Assembly (NCBI GenBank): GCA_900318195.1
Contig: ONJR01000039.1
Span: forward strand, 1 to 47,256
Origin: an uncultured Planctomycetota bacterium
GTDB lineage: Bacteria > Planctomycetota > Planctomycetia > Pirellulales > Thermoguttaceae
Direction of reading: 5' to 3'
Length of the DNA stretch: 47,256 nt
A program made the translations under genes and the position numbers. Positions 33,244 through 42,207 of this stretch are shown here, in pieces; position 1 is the first letter of the stretch; each line of letters opens with the position of its first letter. The notes under the pieces were generated by a model. That model was not told where the DNA came from and did no database searches. It worked only from the letters and a program-made list of their open reading frames with translations.

Positions 33244-34293
33244 ATGTCGGAGCCACTGGAGCAAACAGTTCAATCGAATCCCTCGTCCGCGCGTTCGAAG
33301 CCGCGCCGTCGCCGCTGGATACTGTGGGGACTGTTATTCGCGAGTCTTGTCGCGACATTATTCGGCGCCTGCGCGTATCGCCACATTACGACGGCGCCGA
33401 TCGACGTTGCGAACGCGTCTAAAGCGCGCGCGCTAGGCTGGCTTGCGTTACGCGATTTTGCCGACGAATCGGACGAGACGCGCGAACAGCTCTTCGACTA
33501 TTATTACTCCAACCTTGGCGGCGGCGAGTCAGACGCGCCAAGCGCCGCAACGAGCGGTAAGAAAGAGAAGTGGCGTCCGCCGAAGAGTCTGCAGAGCGTC
33601 TCGGCGCTCTTCCTAGCTAACTCGAACGACAAGACGAAAGAGTGGGCGAACTCTTATGACCGTCCGGCGTACGTGCGTATCGACTATCTCATACGCTGTT
33701 CCGAGTCAAGCGACTCGCGCTATGTTTTATCGCGCGACGTCGCGCCCGGTCCTGCGCTTGCGCGACGTTGGAGCGCGCGGCGCGACGCGGTCAAGCGCGG
33801 CGAGGTTAAGAAGTCGAAAATTGAGCGCAATATCCAGACGCTCGTCATGCAGTGGTTCGTGTCGAAGTATCGACGCTACGACGCGACTCCCGACGCCGAT
33901 AAGAAAGTCTTTTTAGAGCGCGCCGCCGACGAAATGGAGTCGTTGCAGGAATTCTACGAACTTGCGCGCGCGAGCGCTACCGACGGCGCGAATCGTCCTC
34001 TGACCCGTGTCGAGCTCATTGCCGAATTCGAAAGAATGCTCGAAGGATGGTGCGAGGTCGCGTCGCTAGAGAGCGTCGCGAAGGCGGTGTGGTTTAAAGA
34101 CGTCTTAATTACGACGGTCGTCGCGCGCGAAATGCGAATCAATCCCGACGTTCTGCCGCTCTATCCTCCGCGACGACCAGGCGCGGGCGACGGTTCGGCG
34201 TTGTGCGAGCGTGTTAAGGCGCGCGCGCGCGACGCGGCGCAACGCGTCAAAGCGCGCGTCTTCCGCGTTAAGGAGGAGGCGCCGGCGCAATAA
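33244..34293 (+). CDS. Single-pass membrane protein, function unknown
   Basis: The 349-residue protein has a short cytoplasmic N-terminus with an Arg cluster (KPRRRR), one transmembrane helix (WILWGLLFASLVATLFGACA, about 25-45), and a large soluble part, presumably periplasmic, rich in Arg, Asp and Ala. No catalytic motif or known domain is recognised. The C-terminus is basic and Ala-rich. GGAGAG before the ATG supports the start. It converges with nadB across a hairpin. Confidence 0.65.
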   Translation: MSEPLEQTVQSNPSSARSKPRRRRWILWGLLFASLVATLFGACAYRHITTAPIDVANASKARALGWLALRDFADESDETREQLFDYYYSNLGGGESDAPSAATSGKKEKWRPPKSLQSVSALFLANSNDKTKEWANSYDRPAYVRIDYLIRCSESSDSRYVLSRDVAPGPALARRWSARRDAVKRGEVKKSKIERNIQTLVMQWFVSKYRRYDATPDADKKVFLERAADEMESLQEFYELARASATDGANRPLTRVELIAEFERMLEGWCEVASLESVAKAVWFKDVLITTVVAREMRINPDVLPLYPPRRPGAGDGSALCERVKARARDAAQRVKARVFRVKEEAPAQ

Positions 34294-34323
34294 CGCGCTT
34301 AGGAACGCGAGTGAAAACGACAA

Positions 34324-34358
34324 GACGCGCGAGCCGAGATTCAATCGACTCGCGCGTC
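34324..34358. terminator. Bidirectional terminator between convergent genes
   Basis: A perfect 10-bp stem (34324-34333 with 34349-34358) has a 15-base loop. The T-rich tails are weak on both sides. Confidence 0.6.
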
Positions 34359-34381
34359 CTTTGCGTTTGCTTTCGGCGAGC

Positions 34382-36031
34382 TTACGCCTCGTTCAGAAAG
34401 ATCGAGTGAACCGCAGGATCCGCAGGATCGAAAGGTTGGCAGTCGCGACGATTGTGCGAGCCGCGCGTTTCTCGGCGTTCGAGCGCGCCCGTGACGACTA
34501 GGCGCGCAACGACCAGCATATTCTGCGTCTCCCACGCCTCTACCGTCGAGAACTGACGCGCAAAGAGAATCTTCGACCAATTCTCAATATTGCGCAACGC
34601 GTCTTGTAGACCTTCCTCGTCCCGAACAACCCCGCACTGACGTTGCATAACGCTCTTCAGCGAGTTGCGAACGTCTGCCAAATCGAGCGCCGCTTCCGAA
34701 ATAGACGACGTCTCCAGCGGACGATTTTCCAACGGGAGCGCGCGATATTCGTCGGGCTCGGAGAGCGCAAACTGACTCGCAAATTTACCGGTCTGCTCGC
34801 CGTAGACGAGCGCTTCCAGAAGACTGTTCGACGCCAAGCGATTCGCGCCGTGCAAGCCCGTGCTAGAAACTTCGCCCGCCGCCCAAAGATTCTTAATCGA
34901 AGTCTGACCGTTGTAGTCGACCCAAACGCCGCCCATCGCGTAATGCGCGCCGGGACGCACTGGGATGCGATCCTTCGTTATATCGACGCCGAACTCCGCG
35001 CAGATCTGAGCTATGCCGGGGAAGCGCTTGCGTATCCAGTCGGGATCCTTGTGCGTGAGATCCAAAAAGACGTTCGACGCGCCGGTCTTCGCCATCTGCT
35101 GAACGATCGAACGACTAACGACGTCGCGAGGCGCAAGTTCGCCGCGTTCGTCGTAATCTTTCATAAAACGGTAGCCGTTCTTATCGACAAGCCGCGCTCC
35201 CTCGCCGCGCATCGCTTCCGTAATCAAACTACGACTGCCGCCCGCTATGTAGAGTACCGTCGGATGGAATTGGACAAACTCGACGTCCCGGCATTTCGCG
35301 CCGGCGCGGAACGCCATCGCGACCCCGTCTCCCGTCGCGATCGAAGGATTCGTCGTCTCGCGATAGATTTGACCTATGCCGCCCGTCGCCAGGATCGTTT
35401 GCTTCGCCCAGACGAGTTCCGTTTCGCTCTCCTTCTCCCAGTACACGACGGCGCCGCGACAGAACCCGTCGAAGGTGAGCAGGTCAAGCGTGAACGTGTC
35501 TTCCCACACGCGTATATTCGGTCGTTTGCGCACCTCTTCGATCATAGCGCGCATAATTTCAGCGCCGGTCGAGTCGCCGTTCGCGTGCAGAATACGGAAG
35601 TGATCGTGTCCGCCCTCGCGACCCAGTAGGACGTCGCCCTTTTCGTCTCGGTCGAAGTTGACGCCAAATTGCAGCAACTTACGAACGCCCTCCGGACCGC
35701 CGCGAACGACGCGCTCGACCGCCTCGGGATCGCATAGCGCGCCGCCGGCAATGAGCGTGTCCTTAACGTGGTTTTCAAAGGCGTCGTCCGGAACGTTCCA
35801 GACCGTTGCGACCCCGCCTTGAGCTTTAACGCTGTTCGACTGGCTAAGACCGGCTTTGCAGACGACGAGAACTCTCAGAGACGGATCGACCGCGAGCGCC
35901 GCCGTGAGACCGGCGAGACCGCCGCCAACGACAAGCACGTCTGTGAAGAAGTGCGGGTGCAACTTGGCGTGGAACGGCGCGAGGTATCTCGGAAGCCCTG
36001 AGATCTTGATTTCACGATTTTCTGTTGGCAT
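34382..36031 (-). CDS. nadB: L-aspartate oxidase
   Basis: NadB oxidises L-aspartate to iminoaspartate with FAD, the first step of de novo NAD synthesis; NadA then makes quinolinate. The 549-residue sequence has the FAD motif VGGGLAGLTAALA near the N-terminus, SVKAQGGVA, the active-site block around HGANRLASNSLLEALVYG, and the AHYAMGGVWVD segment shared with succinate dehydrogenase/fumarate reductase flavoproteins. No SDH iron-sulfur or membrane subunit is adjacent, which supports NadB. It follows the dihaem protein after 36 bases on the same strand and is probably co-transcribed. NadA and NadC are not in the window. Confidence 0.93.
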   Translation of the reverse strand: MPTENREIKISGLPRYLAPFHAKLHPHFFTDVLVVGGGLAGLTAALAVDPSLRVLVVCKAGLSQSNSVKAQGGVATVWNVPDDAFENHVKDTLIAGGALCDPEAVERVVRGGPEGVRKLLQFGVNFDRDEKGDVLLGREGGHDHFRILHANGDSTGAEIMRAMIEEVRKRPNIRVWEDTFTLDLLTFDGFCRGAVVYWEKESETELVWAKQTILATGGIGQIYRETTNPSIATGDGVAMAFRAGAKCRDVEFVQFHPTVLYIAGGSRSLITEAMRGEGARLVDKNGYRFMKDYDERGELAPRDVVSRSIVQQMAKTGASNVFLDLTHKDPDWIRKRFPGIAQICAEFGVDITKDRIPVRPGAHYAMGGVWVDYNGQTSIKNLWAAGEVSSTGLHGANRLASNSLLEALVYGEQTGKFASQFALSEPDEYRALPLENRPLETSSISEAALDLADVRNSLKSVMQRQCGVVRDEEGLQDALRNIENWSKILFARQFSTVEAWETQNMLVVARLVVTGALERRETRGSHNRRDCQPFDPADPAVHSIFLNEA

Positions 36032-36067
36032 GAGGATAGGCGTCCTTAGTGAAGAGTGGCTTCGCGT

Positions 36068-36913
36068 TTAGCGTTCGCTGTGGTGAACGTCGTGGTCCGG
36101 GTGGCATTCGGAACACGAGGAAGTTCCGATCATATCGGCGTTCGACCCGGATTTGTCGTGGCAGGCGACGCAGGTCGCGGTCGGCTCGGTTCGCTTGAGC
36201 GAGACGACGGGCGCGACGTCGGCGGAATTGAGCGCCGCGAAATTTTGATTGAGTAGTTCTGCGGTTTTGCGCGCGAGGTCGGCGGAGAGTCTCGAGCATC
36301 GCTCGGTGCGTTCGGGCGAACTCGTTTTGACTTGCGCGAGCGCCGCCCACTTGCCGCTCGAAATGTGGCACAGTAGCGAATTGGCGATCGTTTGAGGATA
36401 GCCTTGTTCGTCCTGCGCGTTCGCCGGCTTGTAGACCGGCAGTAGCGTTCGTTCGTAGTACCAGCCAATTTCGTTGCACAGCGCTTTGCGCGTATTGGAA
36501 TCGGAGACGAAGAGTCCGATCGCCGCCATTGCGCCGTTGACGGCGCCGCACAACGTTCCGAATCCGTTCGCGCCGGAGCCGCCGTATCGCATCATGTGGA
36601 ATGGAAACGCGGCGATCTGCTGCGCGGCGAGCGGGTCTTTTTCTCTGAGCGCTTCGGCGACGTTTGCGACGATCGCTTTAAAGGTCGTGTGCATACATCG
36701 TCCAACGGAATAGTTTTCGTAGGCCTCGTCGGCGACTTTCTTGGGATCGATCGTCTGGTACTTCCAGGCTTCGGCGCCTTGAACCATAGCGGGGTTCGCG
36801 AGATCGTCCTTGGCGTCCGCCGCGTTAGCGGCTTGCCCGGCGCCGACGGCTAGGATAGAGCCGAGTCCCATTCCAACGGCGCGCATCGCGTCGCGGCGAG
36901 TTACGTTTGACAT
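36068..36913 (-). CDS. Exported dihaem cytochrome c-like protein (split-Soret type)
   Basis: A twin-arginine signal (TRRDAMRAVGMGLGS...AANA) opens the protein. The mature part has Cys-containing motifs FGTLCGAVNG and LLCHISS, as in the C-GCAxxG-C-C/split-Soret cytochrome family. The C-terminus carries two haem-binding CxxCH motifs (CVACH and CSECH). It is expected in the periplasm as an electron carrier or redox enzyme. The ATG at 36913 is chosen because AGGAG (36922-36926) is eight bases upstream; the in-frame GTG at 36919 is too close. It is the first gene of the operon with nadB, transcribed from 37008-37034. Confidence 0.78.
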   Translation of the reverse strand: MSNVTRRDAMRAVGMGLGSILAVGAGQAANAADAKDDLANPAMVQGAEAWKYQTIDPKKVADEAYENYSVGRCMHTTFKAIVANVAEALREKDPLAAQQIAAFPFHMMRYGGSGANGFGTLCGAVNGAMAAIGLFVSDSNTRKALCNEIGWYYERTLLPVYKPANAQDEQGYPQTIANSLLCHISSGKWAALAQVKTSSPERTERCSRLSADLARKTAELLNQNFAALNSADVAPVVSLKRTEPTATCVACHDKSGSNADMIGTSSCSECHPDHDVHHSER

Positions 36914-37007
36914 ATTCACGTCTCCTATGAATCACGTTGTTAATCGTTCTATCGCGCGCTGCTCTTGCGCTTCCAGCCGCGAAGGGAACGGTGGCTTAGA
37001 CGGCGCT

Positions 37008-37034
37008 ATTATAGCGCTTTTCACGCGTTGACAA
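37008..37034 (-). promoter_or_regulatory. Promoter of the dihaem protein-nadB operon
   Basis: On the minus strand: TTGTCA (37029-37034), 15-base spacer, TATAAT (37008-37013). Confidence 0.6.
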
Positions 37035-37093
37035 AGAGGGCGCCCAACGTTGCTAACCCTTAGCGCGTCGGAGTTCAAAATCATAGCGGGCGC

Positions 37094-37121
37094 TTGTAAA
37101 CCTCCCAATTTATGATACGAT
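37094..37121 (+). promoter_or_regulatory. Possible promoter of lysR-dapB
   Basis: TTGTAA (37094-37099), 16-base spacer, TACGAT (37116-37121). It lies 135 bases before the LysR start. Confidence 0.45.
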
Positions 37122-37256
37122 GAGAATCGATTGTTAGCGCGCTTAGCGCCTAGCCGCACGGTACCAGCGCGCGCAGAGTTATTTTACCGTCCAATATTCG
37201 GGCGCGAAGAACGCTACGCGTGTGATTCGCGTTGAAGACACAGCCGCAGTATTAAG

Positions 37257-38141
37257 ATGAACATAGAGACCTTCCGAATTTTTTGCGACGTCGTTTATTA
37301 TCAAAGTTTCTCGCGCGGCGCGCAAATGAACGACGTTAGCCAGTCGGCCGCGACTCAGGCGATTCACCGCCTCGAGGCGCAAATCGGCGCGCAGTTGCTT
37401 GATCGCTCGCGACGACCGTTCTTTCTAACTCCGGAAGGGCAGATGTGCTACGATTCGTTTCGCGAGATACTGGAAATGTTCGATTCAGTCGTTTCGCGCG
37501 TTCGCGCGAATAAGACGTCGGACGGAGGCGCGATTAGGGTCGCCGCGATCTATTCCGTCGGTCTCCACGACATGAGCAAGGTCATGCAAGATTTCATGAA
37601 GGAGAATCCTCGCACGAAGGTTCGGCTAGAATTCTTGCATCCAGACAAGGTGTACCGCGCGGTCGTGAACGGCGAGACGGACCTCGGTCTCATTTCGTAT
37701 CCTACGGCGACTCCCGAGATCAACGTGATTCCGTTGCGTTCTGAAGAGATGGTTGTCGTAACGCCGGTCGGGCACCCTCTTGCGAGCGAGTCGCAGCTCA
37801 AGATCGACCAGTTGCGAGACGTTAATTTTATCGCGTTTGAGCGCGATTTGCCGATTCGTCGCGAGACGGACAAGACGTTTCGTCAGAACGGCGTGCGCGT
37901 CAAGGTTGTGACGGAATTCGACAATATCGAGACGATCAAGCAGGCGATCACAGTAGGACTTGGCGTGAGCATTCTTCCGTTGCCGACGGTGCGATCCGAA
38001 GTCGAGCAGGGGTCTCTCTGTTCGATACCTCTGGTTTCACCGCAACTTTCGCGACCGATCGGCGTGATTTATAAGCGTCGTAAAGTGTTTTCGCTTGCCG
38101 CGACGCGCTTTATTGAAATGTTGGGCGGGAACGTGCGCTAG
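37257..38141 (+). CDS. LysR-family transcriptional regulator
   Basis: The 294-residue protein has an N-terminal winged helix-turn-helix (IETFRIFCDVVYYQSFSRGA...SQSAATQAIHRLE) and a C-terminal periplasmic-binding-protein-like effector domain (IRVAAIYSVGLHDM onward, GLGVSILP near the end). LysR proteins usually activate neighbouring genes in response to a small molecule. No strong Shine-Dalgarno is seen. dapB follows after 39 bases on the same strand, which is unusual because LysR targets are often divergent. The divergent genes here are the dihaem protein and nadB, which are plausible targets. Confidence 0.92.
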   Translation: MNIETFRIFCDVVYYQSFSRGAQMNDVSQSAATQAIHRLEAQIGAQLLDRSRRPFFLTPEGQMCYDSFREILEMFDSVVSRVRANKTSDGGAIRVAAIYSVGLHDMSKVMQDFMKENPRTKVRLEFLHPDKVYRAVVNGETDLGLISYPTATPEINVIPLRSEEMVVVTPVGHPLASESQLKIDQLRDVNFIAFERDLPIRRETDKTFRQNGVRVKVVTEFDNIETIKQAITVGLGVSILPLPTVRSEVEQGSLCSIPLVSPQLSRPIGVIYKRRKVFSLAATRFIEMLGGNVR

Positions 38142-38180
38142 AACTTCGCGCGCCGCCAGAAAATAGGGAACGTTACTTTC

Positions 38181-38975
38181 ATGATCAAGATAGCCTTCTT
38201 CGGCGCTTCCGGTAAGATGGGACGCCGACTCGTCGCGCTTGCGAGCGCGGATTCTTCCTTTCAGATCGTAGCGGCGATAGATTCTCCCGAGTGTCCCGAG
38301 TTGGGGCGCGACGCGGGCGAGGTCGCCGGCGTTGGAACGCTCGGCGTTGCGATCACGTCGGAATTGCCGAGCGAGGTCGCCGCCGACGTTTTAGTCGATT
38401 TCTCGTCGGCGCGCGCGTTTGAGACGTCCCTTGACCTGTGTTTGTCCCGCAAGCTGCCGCTTGTGTACGCGACGACGGGGCTGAGCGCGGAGCAGACGTC
38501 GCGTTTGGAAGAGGCGTCGCGCGTTATTCCGGTGTTGCGCTCGCCTAGTATGAGTCCGGCGGTCAATCTCACCATGAAGCTAGCGCAGATAGCGGCGCGC
38601 GCGCTGAAGGACGCCGACGCGGACGTTGAGATTCTCGAGCGTCATCATCGCTATAAGGTTGACGCGCCGAGCGGCACGGCGCTGAAATTCGGCGCGCTTA
38701 TCGGCGCCGAGATGGGAATCGATAGTTTTCGGGACGGTCGCGGCGGCAAGGTCGGCGCGCGTCCGCATAATGAGATCGCGTATCATGCGATTCGCGTAGG
38801 GGACAATCCAGGCGAGCACACGATCGTCTTCGGAATGCTGGGCGAGACGCTCGAACTGACGGTGCGCTCTTCTAATCGAGACGCGTACGCGACCGGCGCG
38901 CTGGAAGCGGCGAAGTTTCTGGTTAATTGCGAGCCGGGACGCGTTTACGACATGACCGACGTGCTGAAGCTGTAG
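38181..38975 (+). CDS. dapB: 4-hydroxy-tetrahydrodipicolinate reductase
   Basis: DapB reduces hydroxy-tetrahydrodipicolinate with NAD(P)H in the diaminopimelate/lysine pathway, which feeds peptidoglycan synthesis. The 264 residues show the nucleotide-binding FGASGKMGRR at 8-16 and the catalytic block ERHHRYKVDAPSGTA (His pair and Lys). The length is standard. Its presence fits a planctomycete with a peptidoglycan wall. It is likely co-transcribed with the LysR gene upstream. The rpmE promoter starts 16 bases after its stop. Confidence 0.97.
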   Translation: MIKIAFFGASGKMGRRLVALASADSSFQIVAAIDSPECPELGRDAGEVAGVGTLGVAITSELPSEVAADVLVDFSSARAFETSLDLCLSRKLPLVYATTGLSAEQTSRLEEASRVIPVLRSPSMSPAVNLTMKLAQIAARALKDADADVEILERHHRYKVDAPSGTALKFGALIGAEMGIDSFRDGRGGKVGARPHNEIAYHAIRVGDNPGEHTIVFGMLGETLELTVRSSNRDAYATGALEAAKFLVNCEPGRVYDMTDVLKL

Positions 38976-38990
38976 CTTCGATTCGGGGGC

Positions 38991-39018
38991 TTGTCAAAGT
39001 TTAAAAGTCCTGTATAAT
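38991..39018 (+). promoter_or_regulatory. Promoter of rpmE
   Basis: TTGTCA (38991-38996), 16-base spacer, TATAAT (39013-39018). The leader to the start codon is about 125 bases. Confidence 0.75.
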
Positions 39019-39034
39019 TGCCTTGTTTTGTCTG

Positions 39035-39051
39035 CGGCGCGGGACGCGCCG
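39035..39051 (+). promoter_or_regulatory. Hairpin in the rpmE leader
   Basis: A perfect 7-bp stem (39035-39041 with 39045-39051) closed by a GGA triloop lies near the 5' end of the rpmE transcript. It is followed by further G/C-rich inverted sequence at about 39090-39122. Ribosomal protein L31 leaders are known autoregulatory targets in several bacteria; this may be one. Confidence 0.4.
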
Positions 39052-39147
39052 AGTAGCGGACGACATAGAATTAAGATCAGACGTATTTACCGTCGTCGCG
39101 CGTCGCGCGCGCGGTCGGTCTAACGTCGTAGCGACGCAGGTTGAAAG

Positions 39148-39357
39148 ATGAAAGAGAAAATCCATCCGAATTACGTAGAGACGAAGGTTCGTTGCGGTTG
39201 TGGCAACACGTTTGTAACGCGCAGTACGAAGCCCGAGCTGAAGGTTGATATTTGCAACGCGTGCCATCCGTTCTATACGGGTCGTCAGAAGTTCGTCGAC
39301 CACGCCGGTCGTATTGAGAAGTTCCTCAATAAGTACGGCAAGAAGGACAAGAAGTAA
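39148..39357 (+). CDS. rpmE: 50S ribosomal protein L31 (zinc-binding type)
   Basis: L31 bridges the ribosomal subunits. The 69-residue protein begins [12 protein letters not shown] and has the zinc ligands of the C+ type: CGCG and [10 protein letters not shown]. The C-terminus is a short basic tail. Because Cys ligands are retained, it would count as a zinc store. It has its own promoter, a structured leader and a terminator at 39416-39461, so it is a single-gene unit although prfA follows closely. Confidence 0.97.
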   Translation: MKEKIHPNYVETKVRCGCGNTFVTRSTKPELKVDICNACHPFYTGRQKFVDHAGRIEKFLNKYGKKDKK

Positions 39358-39415
39358 TCGTAAATCAAGCGTGCCGCGTCGTTCGCGTCTTGGCGAGCGA
39401 TAGCGCGATCGAATA

Positions 39416-39461
39416 GACGCAAGTCGCCGCGCGTACGGTACGGCGCGCTTGCGTCCTTTTT
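39416..39461 (+). terminator. Intrinsic terminator after rpmE
   Basis: An outer perfect 8-bp stem (39416-39423 with 39448-39455) has an inner CGCCG/CGGCG helix and is followed by five T. It overlaps any upstream prfA start, supporting the start at 39518. Confidence 0.8.
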
Positions 39462-39517
39462 ATTTAAGCGAGCGCGAGTTCGCGCTTGACGAACCGAACG
39501 TAGAAGATGAGATCGTT

Positions 39518-40591
39518 ATGCGAAAGTTACTCGACGAAAAACTAGCGCGCTTCGAAGAGCTCGAGCGTCAGATGAACGATCCTGACGTCTTGGCGGATTC
39601 AAGTCGTCTTGCCGCCGTTGCGCGCGAGCACGGGTCGCTCGCGAAGCTGTGCGGCAAGTACCGTAAATTTAAGAGTCTCAACGATCAGATCGAGGAGGCG
39701 AAAGAGCTCATTTCGAGCGACGACGCCGAGATGCGCGAGCTTGCGGAGTTGGAACTGCCCGAACTTCGCGAGGAGCGCGAGACATATTGGAACGAGCTTC
39801 TCGATATGACGATCGGCGGCGAGGACGCGAACCGATCGCGGTGTATCGTCGAGATTCACGCCGGCACCGGCGGGGACGAGGCGGCGCTCTTTGCGCGCGA
39901 CCTGTACGAGATGTACCGCCATTACTGCGAATCGAAGGGCTGGAAACTGGAAGTCATGGCGATGAGTCCAAACGAGCTCGGCGGCTTCAAAGAGATCACG
40001 TTCGCGGTCGACGGCGAGGGGTGCTTCCGAGAACTTCAGTTTGAGAGCGGCGGTCATCGCGTGCAGCGCGTGCCCGTTACCGAGGCGAAGGGACGCATTC
40101 ACACGAGCGCCGCAACAGTCGCCGTTATGGCGGAGCCCGAGGACGTGGAAGTCGATCTCAAGCCCGAGGACTACCGTATCGATCGATTCTGCGCGAGCGG
40201 ACCTGGCGGTCAGCACGTCAATAAGACGGAGTCGGCGATTCGATTGACGCACTTTGAAACGGGGATAGTCGTTAGCTGTCAGGACGAGAAGAGCCAGCAC
40301 AAGAATTTGGCGAAGGCGTTGCGCGTTCTTAAGACGCGTCTTTACGAGCACAAGCGGGAAGAGGAGCAGGCGAAGCGCTCGCAGGAGCGCATGACGAAAC
40401 TCGGCAGCGGCGATCGTAGCGAGCGCATCCGAACGTATAATTTTCCAGAAAACCGCGTCACGGATCACAGAATCGGCTTGACCTTGTACAAATTAGACGT
40501 TATTCTTGCCGGCGACCTTTCGTATGTGATCGACGCGTTGCTCGATTACGAGCGTCAGGAGTTGCGCAGTTCATTTGGCACGATCGAGTAA
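39518..40591 (+). CDS. prfA: Peptide chain release factor 1
   Basis: RF1 ends translation at UAA and UAG. With the start at 39518 the protein has 357 residues, the normal size. The stop-codon-reading tripeptide PVT is at 186-188 (RF1-type PxT rather than RF2's SPF). The GGQ motif, which triggers peptide release, is at 230-232 within [13 protein letters not shown]. An in-frame upstream start at 39449 lies inside the rpmE terminator and is unlikely. prmC, whose product methylates this GGQ glutamine, follows after 84 bases. Confidence 0.96.
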   Translation: MRKLLDEKLARFEELERQMNDPDVLADSSRLAAVAREHGSLAKLCGKYRKFKSLNDQIEEAKELISSDDAEMRELAELELPELREERETYWNELLDMTIGGEDANRSRCIVEIHAGTGGDEAALFARDLYEMYRHYCESKGWKLEVMAMSPNELGGFKEITFAVDGEGCFRELQFESGGHRVQRVPVTEAKGRIHTSAATVAVMAEPEDVEVDLKPEDYRIDRFCASGPGGQHVNKTESAIRLTHFETGIVVSCQDEKSQHKNLAKALRVLKTRLYEHKREEEQAKRSQERMTKLGSGDRSERIRTYNFPENRVTDHRIGLTLYKLDVILAGDLSYVIDALLDYERQELRSSFGTIE

Positions 40592-40675
40592 ATTCGGCGC
40601 GGTATATTCCGTCGTTCCGTAGCGGTCGCGCCGTTTTGAGTCGTAGGTATAACGCAAGCGTTATGGCGGGTTATT

Positions 40676-41605
40676 ATGTCGCAGGGAGAAGTTTGGACGA
40701 TTAAATCGTTGCTCGATTGGACGGTAGGTTTCCTTCAGAAGAAGGGGTCTGATTCGCCGCGTCTGGACGCGGAGATCCTTTTAGCGCACGCGCTCGGTAA
40801 AAGTCGAGTCGAATTGTACGTGAGCTACGACGCGGTCCCGGACGACGAGGCGCGCGGTAAGTTTCGCGAGCTCGTTCGGCGTCGCGGACTAGGCGAGCCC
40901 GTCGCGTACTTGGTCGGCAATAAGGAGTTCTATTCTCTGCGATTTGACGTCGACAAGCGCGCGCTTATTCCGCGACCCGAGACGGAACAGCTCGTTCTTG
41001 AGATTGTGGAATACGTCAAGAAGCGTGCGAACGCGTTCGGTAAGAGCGGCGCGGACGAGCTTGCGAGCGCGGACGCGTTGCGCGTGTGCGAAGTCGGCGT
41101 CGGCAGCGGCTGCCTCTCGATCGCGTTGGCGAAGCACGTGCCGACCGCGCGCATATTAGCGCTCGACATAAGCGAGGACGCGCTTGACGTCGCGCGCGCC
41201 AATGCGGCGCGGCATTCGGTGGAGGATCGCGTCGAGTTCTTGCGCAGCGATCTTTTCGACGCGTTGGACGCCGCGAGTCCGGACTTCGCGCCGCCGTACG
41301 ACGTTATCGTGTCGAATCCTCCCTACGTTTCGCAGGCCGAGTACGCCGCTTTGGCGCCGTCGGTGCGCGAGTTCGAGCCGGCGCTAGCGCTTGTCGGCGG
41401 TCCGACGGGAGCGGAGCTTGCGAATAAGTTGGTCGCGCGCGCGCCGGACTACCTTGCGAGCGGCGGTAAACTGTACCTTGAATTGAGTCCGACGACGGTC
41501 GAAGCGGTTGCTTCGCAAATTGAACAGGACGCGTGCTGGCGCGATTCGCGAGTCTTCTCGGATCTCGCGCGCGCGCCGCGCTATATTGAGGCGACGCGTC
41601 AGTAG
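40676..41605 (+). CDS. prmC: Release factor glutamine methyltransferase
   Basis: PrmC transfers a methyl group from AdoMet to the GGQ glutamine of release factors. The 309-residue protein has the helical N-terminal domain (SPRLDAEILLAHALG), the AdoMet-binding VCEVGVGSGCLSIALA and the catalytic NPPY motif (VSNPPYVS). It lies directly after its substrate gene prfA, a common arrangement. The Shine-Dalgarno is weak, which fits coupling to prfA. Confidence 0.96.
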   Translation: MSQGEVWTIKSLLDWTVGFLQKKGSDSPRLDAEILLAHALGKSRVELYVSYDAVPDDEARGKFRELVRRRGLGEPVAYLVGNKEFYSLRFDVDKRALIPRPETEQLVLEIVEYVKKRANAFGKSGADELASADALRVCEVGVGSGCLSIALAKHVPTARILALDISEDALDVARANAARHSVEDRVEFLRSDLFDALDAASPDFAPPYDVIVSNPPYVSQAEYAALAPSVREFEPALALVGGPTGAELANKLVARAPDYLASGGKLYLELSPTTVEAVASQIEQDACWRDSRVFSDLARAPRYIEATRQ

Positions 41606-41666
41606 CGCGCGCTGATTACGTTACGTCGACGACGCGTCGCGCCGTCTAAACGAGGAATTGGGTGTA

Positions 41667-42167
41667 ATGGCAGAAAAGAAAAACGACGTCTTTGATCTGG
41701 ACGGAATTCGGCTGCTCGTCGAGCTAATGAAAGAAAACGACGTTTCGGAACTTGATCTTGAACAGAGCGGCAGTCGTTTGTCGTTGCGTCGCGCGCAGCC
41801 TGGGCTGGCGGTCGTCGAGGCGCAGGTCGCGCCGCGCGCCGGTCAGGTCGCGCTTGCGCCGAGCGCGCCGCTCGAAACGAGCGCGTGCGCGGCGCCTAGT
41901 CCGGCGCGACCGGAATCTTCGACGAACGTTAAGACGATTAAGTCGCCTATGGTCGGCACGTTTTATTCGTCGCCTAGTCCTGACGCGGCGCCGTTCGTTA
42001 AGGTCGGCGACAGCGTAACGCCAGACAAGACGGTCTGCATAATCGAAGCGATGAAGATCTTCAACGACGTTCCAGCGGAAATATCCGGCACGATCGTCGA
42101 GGTTCTGGTGAAGTCCGGCGACGCCGTGGAGTTTGGCACGCCGTTGTTCAAAGTCGAAGAGCGTTAG
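41667..42167 (+). CDS. accB: Biotin carboxyl carrier protein of acetyl-CoA carboxylase
   Basis: BCCP carries the biotin that AccC carboxylates and AccAD uses to make malonyl-CoA. The 166-residue protein has an N-terminal domain, an Ala/Pro-rich linker (~45-88) and the biotinyl domain with Lys130 in EAMKIFN; the usual EAMKM is slightly changed but the biotin Lys is intact. The ATG at 41667 is preceded by GAGGA with about nine bases between; a TTG at 41658 is the alternative. accC follows after 40 bases. Confidence 0.95.
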   Translation: MAEKKNDVFDLDGIRLLVELMKENDVSELDLEQSGSRLSLRRAQPGLAVVEAQVAPRAGQVALAPSAPLETSACAAPSPARPESSTNVKTIKSPMVGTFYSSPSPDAAPFVKVGDSVTPDKTVCIIEAMKIFNDVPAEISGTIVEVLVKSGDAVEFGTPLFKVEER

Positions 42168-42207
42168 CAGATAGTCGCGGCGCAAGGTCGCGACGGCGGA
42201 AGCGAAG

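Larger units (their letters stand above)
36914..37256. other. Divergent promoter region between the dihaem protein and LysR genes
   Basis: No gene is seen in these 343 bases. They hold one promoter for each direction (37008-37034 minus, 37094-37121 plus) and an unremarkable ~135-base leader before lysR. Confidence 0.5.

Noticed and set aside
39449..39517. N-terminal extension of release factor 1
   Set aside because: These codons lie inside and just after the rpmE terminator and do not match the family; the start at 39518 gives the normal length.
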